DNA of 64,000 nt from contig NZ_JAERUC010000034.1 of NCBI RefSeq assembly GCF_016745505.1, positions 26,542 to 90,541 on the forward strand. Reading direction: 5' to 3'. Below the pieces are notes generated by a model. That model was given only the letters and a program-made list of their open reading frames with translations, did not search any database and was not told where the DNA came from. A program made the translations under genes and the position numbers. Position 1 is the first letter of the stretch. Each line of letters opens with the position of its first letter. The stretch comes from Streptomyces silvae. GTDB taxonomy: Bacteria > Actinomycetota > Actinomycetes > Streptomycetales > Streptomycetaceae. This document shows positions 38,677-47,219 of this stretch, one piece after another.

Positions 38677-38690
38677 TGAGGAGTTGAACT

Positions 38691-39209
38691 GTGCAGATGC
38701 GTGACCTCGTCACCCAGGTGGTGGTTGAGCGAGTGAAAGAGTACTTTGCGGATTCACCGGTGGGTACCAGCCCTCTTCCTGCGATCCGTTCCCCTGCTGA
38801 CGCCGCGGCGCTGGCCGAACTGGAGCGCCGATCCGGTCAGACGCTCGAGGCCGGATACCGAGAGTTCCTGTTGCTTACGGACGGCCTGGAAGGCTTCTCC
38901 ATGCTGCTGCTCGGCTGCCGCGACTGGGAGCCTGGCGGGATGGGTGAGGCCGCTGAGGAATTCCGGGAGACGGTTCTGGACAGCGAGCCGGAGGATGTGG
39001 GGGTACCCCTGGGGGCGCCTCTGTTTCCGGTGGCCGTCAACGGCGACCGCAGCCAGGGCATCTTCCTGATCGATACCGCAGGCCCAGCCGAGGAGCGGTT
39101 CTGGTGGACCGGCGAAGGAGACAGCTTCTTCTTCACGGGGTTCGCCGACGTCCTCGGCTTCCTGACCGACGCGGGCAGCTATAACCCAAAGGAGTCACTG
39201 AGCAGTTGA
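38691..39209 (+). CDS. SMI1/KNR4-family immunity protein
   Basis: A 172-residue acidic protein whose centre LERRSGQTLEAGYREFLLLTDG... is the SMI1/KNR4 pattern of immunity proteins for polymorphic toxins. It starts with GTG at 38,691, eleven bases after the RHS stop, and the GAGGAG ribosome site overlaps that stop. This tight coupling makes it the likely antidote to the RHS HxxD domain. It is intact although the RHS gene is damaged, as expected if loss of immunity is costly or the toxin can still be made by recombination. Confidence 0.8.
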   Translation: MQMRDLVTQVVVERVKEYFADSPVGTSPLPAIRSPADAAALAELERRSGQTLEAGYREFLLLTDGLEGFSMLLLGCRDWEPGGMGEAAEEFRETVLDSEPEDVGVPLGAPLFPVAVNGDRSQGIFLIDTAGPAEERFWWTGEGDSFFFTGFADVLGFLTDAGSYNPKESLSS

Positions 39210-39421
39210 AGCGTGTGGCAGGGTCGTGGTGACGCAGGCGTGCGAAATGCGGGACGGCCGTTCGCCGGGGAAGCCTGGACCACGCAGCAAACACCGCATG
39301 AGACGAGCCGCTGGACCTTGCTCGACGGCCGAGCGACAGCGTTTGTGCGTGGCAGCTCTGACCGGTGAGGTGCGCCCGTCCAGCGAACGGCTCTCGGCGA
39401 GCGGGGGGCATGGGTTCGTGA

Positions 39422-39775
39422 GCCGGCGCGTCGTGTAGGGACCAGCAGGCCCTGTACCTGGTCGATACGGACTGTGCCGACGGGGTCGATACCCGCGAGG
39501 ACCTCCACGCCTGGCTCGATCATCAGGCCAATCGCGCCGCTCTGCGCACGGTGAAGGGAGTGGGGCCGAAGAGCATCGACTACATAGGCAATCTCGTCGG
39601 CCGTTCGCATGTCGCCGTTGACGTACACCTGCGTGCCTTCGCCGTGGATGCTGGTGTTCCGGACCTCCCGTACGCCCAATTGCGCGCCGTGTATGAGGAA
39701 GCCGCCGCGCTTCTCGGGCACGACAAAGGCGGGCTGGAGCATGCCGTTTGGCGGCATAAGTCGAAGGCCACGTAG
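39422..39775 (+). pseudogene. 3' half of the split helix-hairpin-helix gene
   Basis: The frame is open from 39,422 and reads ADGVDTREDLHAWLDHQ, TVKGVGPKSIDYIGNLVG (a helix-hairpin-helix), VAVDVHLRAFAVDAGVPD with the Asp expected in HhH-GPD proteins, then ALLGHDKGGLEHAVW. It resembles the endonuclease III/DNA glycosylase fold without the 4Fe-4S cluster. The N-terminal half lies at 27,228-27,580. A GTG at 39,551 could give a short product, but no activity is expected. Confidence 0.65.
39476..39520 (+). repeat. 45-bp direct repeat, right copy
   Basis: The partner of 27,536-27,580. It marks the right end of the 11.9-kb block inserted in the HhH gene. Confidence 0.8.
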
Positions 39776-39989
39776 CCACTTGGCGGGCCTGGCCGTTGTA
39801 GGTGCGGTTGCAGCAGGCTGATCTGCTCGCCGAGTCCGTGGACCTTTTCTCCGGTTTTCCCCTCCCACCAGTTAGTGAAGATCCTGCGGTGGCACCATCG
39901 AGGCCAGGCGGAACTGTCCTGTGGCCGGGGAGCTACCGTGATCCGCGCGTTGGGTCGACTGTTCGATCCGCTATGCGGCTGAAGTCGCG

Positions 39990-40778
39990 AACGACCCGCC
40001 CGTTCCCGGCAGGCAAGGGCTCTTCGGAGCAGTTGAGCCGGGCCCCGTGGACGGGCGTTCAGTCGAGCGGACTGTACGCGCGCGATCCTGTTCGTGTTGC
40101 ATACCGGGATCCAGTGGGAGTACCTGCCGCAGGAGCTGTGCTTCGGTTCAGGCATGACGTGCTGGCGTCGGCTCGCTGCCTGGAACGAGGCCGGCGTCTG
40201 GGACAGACTGCACGTCGTGCTACTGGCCCGGTTGCGAGCGGCGAAACAGCTCGACTGGTCGCGGGCGGTGATCGACTCTTCCCCCGTCCGGGCCGCTCGG
40301 CGCGGCCCAAAAACGGTCCCAGCCCGGTCGATCGCGCACGGCCGGGCAGCAAGCACCACATCCTCGTCGACGGGCAGGGCATCCCGCTCGCGGTGTCCCT
40401 GACCGGCGGAAACCGCAATGTCATTACCCAGCTGCTGCCCCTGCTCGCCAAGATCCCGTCGGGCCCGGGACTCGTGGGACGACCCCGTCGAAGGCCCGAC
40501 GTCCTGCTCGGCGACCGCGGCTATGACCACGACAAGTACCGCCGGCTGGTCTGGGCGCAGGGCATCAAACCGGTCATCGCCCGCCGTGGAGTAGCGCACG
40601 GCTCCGGCCTTGAAAGCCATCGCTGGGCTGTCGAGCGCACGATTGTCTGGTTCCACGGCTTCCGACGCCTCCGCGTCCGATGGGAATGACGCGACGACAT
40701 CCACGAAGCCCTCCTCGGCCTTGCGACCTGCCTCATCACCCACCGACACGTCCAACGCCTTTGTTAGGACCTCTAACT
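39990..40778 (+). mobile_element. Decayed IS5-type insertion sequence
   Basis: A transposase-like segment ends near 40,765 and the element appears to end at the palindromic GTTAGGACCTCTAAC (40,764-40,778). The left end is not certain. The upstream part of the transposase is not recognisable, so the element is degraded. Confidence 0.6.
40068..40765 (+). pseudogene. IS5-family transposase, two frames plus nonsense codon
   Basis: The first frame reads AILFVLHTGIQWEYLPQE, MTCWRRLAAWNEAGVWDRLH and a DDE aspartate (AVIDSS). At the run of five A in CCCAAAAACGG near 40,309 the frame shifts by -1 to NGPSPVDRARPGSKHHILVD, DVLLGDRGYDHDKYRRL and RRGVAHGSGLESHRWAVERT. The second frame carries the DDE Asp and the Y-R-E box. 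The -1 shift at a run of A is the programmed type used by this IS group. An in-frame TGA at 40,687-40,689 cuts off the last ~25 residues (RDDIHEALLGL...), and the N-terminus is degraded, so it is dead. Confidence 0.75.
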
Positions 40779-40830
40779 GATCGTTTCAAAATGAGATCCG
40801 GAGACAGCGAGGGCACATGCGGTGCCGCCG
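40774..40830. repeat. Solo end of a second IS copy
   Basis: ACTGATCGTTTCAAAATGAG and the following ~35 bp match the left end of the IS at 41,335. The rest of that copy is missing; unrelated sequence follows. It overlaps the end of the preceding IS. Confidence 0.6.
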
Positions 40831-40947
40831 GTTGAGGCGAGGGCCTGTCCGGCCCTGCAGCTCTGACTCAAGCCTGCCCCACCCCCACGGCGGCCAGCAG
40901 CCGCACAGACTCGCCCGTCCAGCCTGGCCGCCGTGCATAGTGTGCTC

Positions 40948-41268
40948 ATGGATCGATTCGCGGGTCAGGCCCGCCTCGAATGGTGGGCCAATCACGCGAC
41001 GTGTCTTGAGAAGTACGACATCACCGTCACTGTCGACGCGGTCGGCGCGTGGCGAGCAACCGGTCGGCATGCCAACGCCCTCGACACGACCCAGCGTGAG
41101 GGCTGGGACTTCCTCATGGAGATGGACCCCCATTTCTCCATAGTGTTTACCGGCGAGGACAACGGCGGGATCTTGGTGAGGGTCTTCGAGGCAGAGGATG
41201 GAATTCTCACGCTCACGAAGGCGCCGGACTGGGACGGTTCGGGAGGCGTCACCTTCGACCTCCCCTGA
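40948..41268 (+). CDS. Small acidic protein, possible orphan immunity protein
   Basis: A 106-residue protein starting MDRFAGQARLEWWANHATCL, with alternating strands and an acidic C-terminal half (FTGEDNGGILVRVFEAEDG). I do not recognise the family. Its size, acidity, and position between insertion sequences near an RHS locus fit an orphan immunity gene, which is inference. The ATG at 40,948 is the best start; a GTG at 40,933 is also in frame. Confidence 0.5.
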   Translation: MDRFAGQARLEWWANHATCLEKYDITVTVDAVGAWRATGRHANALDTTQREGWDFLMEMDPHFSIVFTGEDNGGILVRVFEAEDGILTLTKAPDWDGSGGVTFDLP

Positions 41269-41334
41269 GTTCAGCCGCCCAAGGGCAGGAACCAACTTCG
41301 CCGACCTGCCACCACCTCCGGCATGTCGCCTATC

Positions 41335-42222
41335 ACTGATCCTTCAGAATGAGGTTCGGAGTCGGCGAAGGCAGATGAGACTGCAGGCCAGTTCGAGGAG
41401 ACCTTGGTGTAGATCCGCGCGTCGTTCGTAGCGGATGCGGAGTCGCTTGAACTGGTGCAGCCAGGCGAAGGCGCGCTCGACGACCCAGCGCACCTTTCCC
41501 AGTCCGGAGCCGTGTGCGACCCCGCGTCGGGCGATCATCGGCTTGATGCCGCGCTTCCACAGCAGACGGCGGTACTTGTCGAAGTCGTAGCCTCGATCGG
41601 CATACAGACGACGGGGCTTGCGGCGGGGGCGTCCTCGCCGGCCCCGAATCGCTGGGACGGCGTCCAGCAGCGGCAGCAACTGGGTGACGTCATGTCGATT
41701 CCCACCGGTGAGCGTGACAGCAAGCGGTGTGCCGTGGCGGTCGACGATCAGATGGTGTTTGGAGCCGGGACGGCCACGGTCGACAGGCGAGGGACCGACG
41801 TGATCCCCCCTTTTAGGGCCCGGACATGTGACCCATCCACGGCGCAGTCGTCCAGGCCCAGAACGTCAGCGCGGCGCAGTTCGGCCAGGAGGGCGGCATG
41901 CAGACGCGGCCAGACGCCGGCCTCGGTCCAGTCCCGCAGCCGGCGCCAGGCCGTCACCCCGGAGCAGCCCACGGTCTCGGCCGGGACATCGCGCCAGGCG
42001 ACACCGGTCCGCAGTACGAACATGACGCCCGCGAGAGCCGCCCGGTCCGGAACCCGAAGTCGACCCGGGTGGCGACGGCGCCGTTCAGGAGCGGACGGCA
42101 GCAGCGGAGCCACCCGGTCCCACAGGTCATCCGAACAAGATCAGCACGCACTCGGAACACCCTGCCGACCAAGATCACCCGAGCGCAAGACCCACAGCTC
42201 AACTCATTCTGAAACGATCAGT
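41335..42222 (-). mobile_element. IS5-type insertion sequence, 888 bp, nearly intact
   Basis: The ends are imperfect inverted repeats: the left reads ACTGATCCTTCAGAATGAG, and the right, on the minus strand, reads ACTGATCGTTTCAGAATGAG. The single transposase gene occupies most of the element on the minus strand. I could not see a clear target duplication. Its right end supplies the stop codon of the HEPN-motif gene, so it inserted into or at the end of that operon. Confidence 0.8.
41344..42113 (-). CDS. IS5-family transposase with programmed -1 frameshift
   Basis: Two frames on the minus strand. The first (from GTG 42,113) has GVMFVLRTGVAWRDVPAE, TAWRRLRDWTEAGVW and DDCAVDGSHVRALKGG with the first DDE Asp. 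The second has GPSPVDRGRPGSKHHLIVD, RRLYADRGYDFDKYRRLLW and GSGLGKVRWVVERAFAW with the second Asp and the Y-R-E box. They overlap at CTAAAAGGGGGG (minus strand, 41,805-41,816), a typical -1 slip site. The product would be about 255 residues, close to the family. It looks functional, except that the extreme N-terminus lacks a clear ribosome site. Confidence 0.75.
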
Positions 42223-43126
42223 AAGCCCACCACTCCGTAGGCATCTCCCGCACGAGGTAGCTCCACGGATCGTTCCGAAGAGCCGGTGGTGGGTCTTCCT
42301 CGTACAGGTGGCGAGAGACCTCCTGGCAGACGAACTGCGTGAGCCCACGGAGGGTCACCCGCAGGTGCTCCCAGCCGTGCGTGTCCTCGACAACTTCCAC
42401 GAATCGTTCTGGACGACGCGCATCGTCCGTGACGTGTGACAGGGTGTTCCTGCGTGCCCCGAAGCGGCTGAAGTGATTGTTGAGCTGGGAGAAGACTGGC
42501 TGTGAGAGCAAGGGCCGCGATTCCACTAGCAGTTCCAGAAGTGCTCGGCCGCCATCCCCGGCCCCCGGTTTCAGTGCCTCTGCGATCCCGTAACCGCGCC
42601 AGTAAGTGGACGTCTGCATCATCTCGGGCCACGGCTCGGCCATGCCCTCCAGCGCAAGAACGTGGTTGACGAGCCCGAGGTACGCCGCGACGAGGTTATC
42701 GTCGTCAGGCATGCTTGCCGGAGCGACGGGTTCGACCGGTACGTCAGTCGAACTTAGGCTGACGACTGTGCCGAAAGTCCACCCATATATGACCGGGTTG
42801 AGGACCGATGGCAGGGGCATCTTGAGGTCGGGGACCTCGCTGATCGCACGCCTAAAGACGTTCGCCCTGAGCGCCGAACTCAGCGTGTTGTCGTCGCCTG
42901 TGTTGCGAAGGCCGGCCAGTATCCAGGTAGCCAGGAGGGCATGCTCGGAACTCCCCACCGAGATGTTCCCGACGCCTTCCGCACCGGCCAGTTCCAGCTG
43001 CATCGCCCAGTACTCGTCGTAGGCGTCGGCAGCGGTACTCAGCCACGCGGGGGCGTACCCGATCTCGCTCAGCCGCTCTTCGATGTCGTCGTACCACTGC
43101 TTGTCCGCGGCAAGCAACCGGTACAA
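42218..43126 (-). CDS. HEPN-motif protein of the methylase operon, 3' end altered by IS
   Basis: A helical protein of about 300 residues that I cannot assign to a named family. Residues 225-231, RRNTLSH, fit the R-x4-H (RNxxxH) motif of HEPN ribonucleases, set in a helix as expected. The stop codon TGA is formed by the end of the insertion sequence at 42,222, so the natural C-terminus or a following gene has been cut off. The start is uncertain: TTG at 43,126 has no spacing to its GGAG, while TTG at 43,117 fits better. It lies 32 bp after the specificity subunit on the same strand, suggesting a shared defence role. Confidence 0.55.
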   Translation of the reverse strand: MYRLLAADKQWYDDIEERLSEIGYAPAWLSTAADAYDEYWAMQLELAGAEGVGNISVGSSEHALLATWILAGLRNTGDDNTLSSALRANVFRRAISEVPDLKMPLPSVLNPVIYGWTFGTVVSLSSTDVPVEPVAPASMPDDDNLVAAYLGLVNHVLALEGMAEPWPEMMQTSTYWRGYGIAEALKPGAGDGGRALLELLVESRPLLSQPVFSQLNNHFSRFGARRNTLSHVTDDARRPERFVEVVEDTHGWEHLRVTLRGLTQFVCQEVSRHLYEEDPPPALRNDPWSYLVREMPTEWWAY

Positions 43127-43158
43127 CTCCGCCTAGACGAGGGGTGAAAGCGTGCAGC

Positions 43159-44328
43159 TCATGCCGTCCACAAGACCTGCTCCAATTGGTCCGCCAACCC
43201 CACGTCCGGATCGACGTCCCCTTCGAACTCGAGGGCTTCTGCAGGGATCGGGAATCTCGCGATGTCCGCCCTCCGCAAGGACGGAACCGTCATGCCCCGC
43301 AAGAACATGCGCCTCCTGGTCTGCCCCTCGCGCCCGTTCAGGAAGTGCGCGAGCGCAGGTCCTTGTGACTGGTCACGCAACCGGAGGACGAAGATGCCCG
43401 GATCCGCGACGGCCGGGCGTTGTGCGACGGTGGCGTACGAGTACTCGCCCACGCGGGAGATCAGGAGGTCGCCCGGGGTGATGAGGGTGACGGCGGTGGA
43501 CTGCGGCGCGGCCCATCGCCGGGTCGGACGGCCCCCCAGGACACTTACGTCCACGACCGGAAGCGTGCCCGGCAGTTCTGTCGGCACCTCGAAGCTGCGG
43601 GTTGAGCGGGACGGCTTCATCTCGCGTACGAAGGAACCGAGCGGTTCGCCGTCCTCCAGGAGCTCGGGACGAGGAGTGGCGAGCATGATCCCCCAGTCGT
43701 CCCGGAGCCGAAGGTCGGCCGTGACCCACCACGTCGACTCCGACGGCTCCTCCTCGCGATGTGTTTTCGCCTCGATCGAAGCCAGCACTCCGTCGAGCCG
43801 CTGGACCTCCACAAGGGGCGGCAGGGGCACGCCCATCTCCAGCAAATCCGGCATCTTCACGGACGCCATGGTGGTACCTGTCGCCAGCGACGCCCGGCGA
43901 GCTTGTCCCGCCGGCGAGTTCAACACGGCCCAGATCCACCGGGAAAGCACCGGTTCGAGAGGCCGGAGGGCTATGAACCGGGATGAGAGGAGCGCGCCGT
44001 TCAGCTGGTCGTCGACAAGAACGGCCGGCCCGGACGGCGAGGGCGGCACCAGGACATCACCACGCCGAAGGCCGCGCGTCCCGATTGTGAATGCCTTGCC
44101 TTGGTACTTGGTGCTCCGGCGCCGAATCGCCCCGGTGCGCGCCACCAGGCCAGCGGGCGCGATGACCGGGGAACCAGCGGTCGCGACACTCCCCGCCCGG
44201 ACAGTGGTAACTAGTTCCCGCAATGGGACCACCGGCGCCGCTGTCGGCCAAGCGAAGGTGGAACCAACCAGGCGTCCTGGATCCCAGTCGGCCTCGCCCC
44301 GCAGGTCAACTGCCAAGAAGCTGCTCAT
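43159..44328 (-). CDS. Type I restriction specificity (S) subunit-like protein
   Basis: A 389-residue protein with two similar target-recognition halves, each ending in a coiled region: VKMPDLLEMGVPLPPLVEVQ in the first half and SLRRADIARFPIPAEALE in the second. The typical RGDVLVPPS and PGDLLISRVG strands are visible. S subunits select the DNA sequence for a methylase/restriction complex. Its ATG overlaps the methylase stop (ATGA). No restriction (HsdR) subunit is present nearby. Confidence 0.8.
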   Translation of the reverse strand: MSSFLAVDLRGEADWDPGRLVGSTFAWPTAAPVVPLRELVTTVRAGSVATAGSPVIAPAGLVARTGAIRRRSTKYQGKAFTIGTRGLRRGDVLVPPSPSGPAVLVDDQLNGALLSSRFIALRPLEPVLSRWIWAVLNSPAGQARRASLATGTTMASVKMPDLLEMGVPLPPLVEVQRLDGVLASIEAKTHREEEPSESTWWVTADLRLRDDWGIMLATPRPELLEDGEPLGSFVREMKPSRSTRSFEVPTELPGTLPVVDVSVLGGRPTRRWAAPQSTAVTLITPGDLLISRVGEYSYATVAQRPAVADPGIFVLRLRDQSQGPALAHFLNGREGQTRRRMFLRGMTVPSLRRADIARFPIPAEALEFEGDVDPDVGLADQLEQVLWTA

Positions 44329-45627
44329 GACCGTCCTGCGGTACGTGGCCGGTCGTCTTCTGCGTCGACGAACTCCAGGACGGCGTTCAGCCCGGGACCT
44401 TCCGGGCCGAGTTGCGTCTCCCAGTCCTCACCGAGATGGGTGACCAGCGTCTCCGCGGGCTCAGTGCGGTCGATGACGACGAGAACAGAACGGACACCGG
44501 TGCCCGTGATCGCTCCTGCCGGAAGCCCGATAAGAGCGGCTACGTGGAAGTTCTCGGCCAGGAACATCCTGTACGCCGCGTACCGGTCCGCGAAGGTGAA
44601 CGAGTGAGCGATATTGCAGGACAGCGCGTCCTCCGGGCTTCAGCGCCCGCACACACTTGTCCAGCGCTGCGACATAGCCCTCGGACGTGGTCGATCCGTC
44701 CAGGAGAAGGTGGCGGTCGGCCAGGGAGAGACCGACAGGCGGCGCCGTGACAACGACGTCGGCATCCGCGAGGCCCCTCTGGAAGGAGTCGCCCTTCTCG
44801 ATCACCACGTGCCTCGGCGCGTCCCGACCGATCCCTTCCGCGAGTTCGGCGAGCTGTGCGTCGAACTCGTAGCCGATGAACTCCGCCGCGACGCCTTGCT
44901 CCGCAGCATGGTCCAAGGCCGCCCAGAGGAACGATCCGGTTCCGCAGAACGGATCCAAGACGGTGCCAGCCAGATGCTTCTCCACCAGCGCCGAAACGGC
45001 GGAGGCAACCACTCGGGGTGAGCTGAACTCTCGGTGTCTGCCACGAGAGGCGAACTCGGTCAACGCGTCCCGCTTCGCGCGCCAGAGTACGTCTGCCCGA
45101 ACCGGCACGAACCCACCGTCGGGCAGTTCGATACCCGGCCTCCCATTTCGGGAGGACGTCAGGACGTTCCCGGAAGGAAAGTACCGGTCGGCTGAGACCC
45201 CGGAGTTGCGGAGACGGTCCGCCTCGAACCACAGACGTTGCACCAGGAGGGAGGTAGCCAGCGACCGGTCGGTGACCAAGCCTTGCGAGCCGTGCTCGGG
45301 CAGAGTCGGGCCGTCGACCGGCTGCAAGGAACGGACACCACGGTCGGCCTTGAACCACTGCCCATTGATCACCGCGTAGTGCTCGAGCGTACCCAGCAGG
45401 TCCCGGCTGCCCGCCAGGGAGGGAAGGACGAGCTCGGGCTGCCTGAGTTTCTTGTACTCGACAACCGCCCACGGCACGAGTTCCCCGTCGGCATTCGACG
45501 CCCACGCCAGTACATCCGGCCGAAGGTTCGACAAGTTTTCAAGCCGCGGCTCTACCTGCAGAATCGTGTAGCCGACGGCACGCATCGCGGCACGAACCTC
45601 GGCGATGTCGGACCTGTGATTCGGCAT
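44325..45627 (-). pseudogene. N-6 DNA methylase-like gene with frameshift
   Basis: From ATG 45,627 the minus strand encodes MPNHRSDIAEVRAAMRAVGY, an N-terminal region with VVEYKKLRQ (nuclease-like or S-interaction), then HLAGTVLDPFCGTGSFLWA (SAM-binding motif I) and ADVVVTAPPVGLSLADRH. The catalytic motif IV, normally N/D/S-PP-Y/F, reads TAPPVG, so catalysis is doubtful. At ALKPGGRA near 44,628 the frame must shift to continue LSCNIAHSFTFADRYAAYRM and VRSVLVVIDRTEP to the stop at 44,325, which overlaps the S subunit start. Without the shift the protein ends early. This could be a true mutation, phase variation or a sequencing error. Confidence 0.7.
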
Positions 45628-46016
45628 GGGGCTCCCGTCCCTTCTGCCGCCTTCCGCAACAAGGCAGCCCGGCAGGCTATCGCGTCTGATCATGCCCTGC
45701 CAACGGAGGCGCGACGGGTACGGAGGCCGGTCCGCGCCTTCGACTCGGGCAGCGGTGTCGAGGCTGGGGCGCGACTGGCCCGTGCGGCCCCGGAGACACG
45801 AAGTGACACTGGCGTTGACCTGCACCCTTCCGTCCGGTACATGGTTCACGCGGTGGAACTCGGCTGGACGGCCCGGGCGGGGTGGTGTGCTCAGTAGGTC
45901 GACCGTCCGCGTCAGTCGCTGGAAGAAGAGGGCGTCGATCGCCAAGCCGATTCGGACCTTGTCAAGCGTCACACGAGTGCAGGCTTCGGCCGTGCCCGCT
46001 TGCTGTCGAAACGACC
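45628..46016. other. Gene-free stretch between DUF4062 and methylase genes
   Basis: No convincing coding frame on either strand. It probably contains the promoter of the methylase-S-HEPN operon and the end of the DUF4062 transcript. No clear boxes were seen. Confidence 0.4.
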
Positions 46017-47141
46017 TCAGGCAGCGGAGGGGTGGTGCGCGATCAGTCCCCGCGCGAGATGTTCGGCAACTTCCTCGGCTCCGGCCTGCAGGGCCGCCAG
46101 GGTGACGGACTCGTCGGGTTCGGTACGCAGGGCGAACGACCTGCCGAAACCGGCGAGACTGGCTGTGCGCCGTGACTGACGTGGGTCGAAGGTATCGATG
46201 CTGGTCATTGCGGGCTCCGACACGCCAGCAGTCACCACGATGCAGTCCTGCCTGATGATGTTCAACGCAATGGTGAACCTGAGCAGTTCGGCGATCTGCT
46301 TGGGCAGGGCGTTGGAATCGAGGATCGGCCCCATACTGTCCTGGGGAAGCAAGGCCCGGGTGGAGAGCTGGCCCGTCTTGTACAGGCGGACCTCTACGAG
46401 CTGGCCCGGGCGGGGCGTGTCCCACGTAAGGGGGCGGCTGGCAGGGACGGAGACGGCCATATGGCCCTGCGGCCGGGAAGAGTTTAGGGGGACATCGTCT
46501 TCGACCATACCGGTCGCGCGTATACGGCCCGTCAGCGATTGGCCGAGCGCCTCCAGTTCCCTGGCTGAGTAACCAGCAGAGTCCAGCGGTAGGACGTGCA
46601 GCTCCAAAAGGGTGGTCACGCCGGCGGTCTGCAGACCGCCTGTGCCCTCCTCAAGGGTCCAGTGCAGGGCGGGTGGCTGGGCCAGCTTGGCGAAGGCCAG
46701 GGGGGACGGGCCCGACTCCAGCTCCCGGATCTTCCCGGCGACCTTAGGGAGAAGATCCGCGGCCGTGCGGAAGCTGTCGCGGAATACCCCGGTGGCGTAC
46801 GCCTCCACTACGCGTACGAACGCGTGCTGATTGGGCTCGAAGGTCACGTCCAGCTTGCGATAGACGAGGCGGGGCATACCTGCTTGCTGGGCTGCTACCC
46901 ACTCGTCATGGGTTGCTGACTGCCCCGTCTCGGGGAACACGTGGCCGTAGTTCGGGCCTAGGAGGAAGAGGCACGCGTCGGCGGTCGACAGAGCTTTCAG
47001 GCAGGCTTCCCGGCTCGGCGTGGTCTGAGCTGAGAAGTCCTCGAACCGGACAGGGGTGTGACCGAGAGCGCGGACCAGCCCGTCAAGGGCGTCACGCTCC
47101 TCCTCCAGACCCTTGCGGGCGCTACTGATGAAGATCCTCAC
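46017..47141 (-). CDS. DUF4062 (TIR/SLOG-like) domain protein
   Basis: A protein of about 374 residues. The first ~110 form a DUF4062 domain: RIFISSARKGLEEERDAL, then FEDFSAQTTPSREACLKAL, ADACLFLLGPNYGHVF, and THDEWVAAQQAGMP with the conserved glutamate. DUF4062 is related to TIR and nucleotide-sensing domains found in bacterial conflict systems. The remaining ~260 residues are alpha/beta with no motif I know, perhaps a sensor. I start at GTG 47,141; the longer frame to 47,204 adds a Gln/Pro-rich tail. It is divergent from a three-TM protein 78 bp away and upstream of the methylase operon. Confidence 0.75.
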   Translation of the reverse strand: MRIFISSARKGLEEERDALDGLVRALGHTPVRFEDFSAQTTPSREACLKALSTADACLFLLGPNYGHVFPETGQSATHDEWVAAQQAGMPRLVYRKLDVTFEPNQHAFVRVVEAYATGVFRDSFRTAADLLPKVAGKIRELESGPSPLAFAKLAQPPALHWTLEEGTGGLQTAGVTTLLELHVLPLDSAGYSARELEALGQSLTGRIRATGMVEDDVPLNSSRPQGHMAVSVPASRPLTWDTPRPGQLVEVRLYKTGQLSTRALLPQDSMGPILDSNALPKQIAELLRFTIALNIIRQDCIVVTAGVSEPAMTSIDTFDPRQSRRTASLAGFGRSFALRTEPDESVTLAALQAGAEEVAEHLARGLIAHHPSAA

Positions 47142-47219
47142 GTTACGGTGTCTCCACTGCTGAGGGTTCTGCTGTGAGGCGAACTGGGTGGCTGGTGCCG
47201 GCATTCAACTGGGGGTTTG

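Larger units (their letters stand above)
28924..38679 (+). pseudogene. Chimeric RHS-repeat polymorphic toxin gene with in-frame amber codon
   Basis: Reading 28,924-38,679 in one frame gives an RHS protein of over 3,200 residues, interrupted only by TAG at 30,625-30,627 (GWSTR-stop-DMRLV). Related RHS proteins have tyrosine there, one base away. Order: immunity-like segment, DNRLRE-type region (29,180-29,750), Ig-like region, RHS start, three LamG-like repeats (31,117-33,366), many YD repeats (33,380-37,450), the core end RYSYGFGSP then NGTDPTGHF, a Pro-rich linker and a nuclease-like tail. RHS proteins deliver C-terminal toxins to competitors. The N-terminal export signal is missing and the amber codon truncates the product, so it is probably inactive unless read through or restarted at ATG 30,631. 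An SMI1/KNR4 immunity gene follows. Confidence 0.75.
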
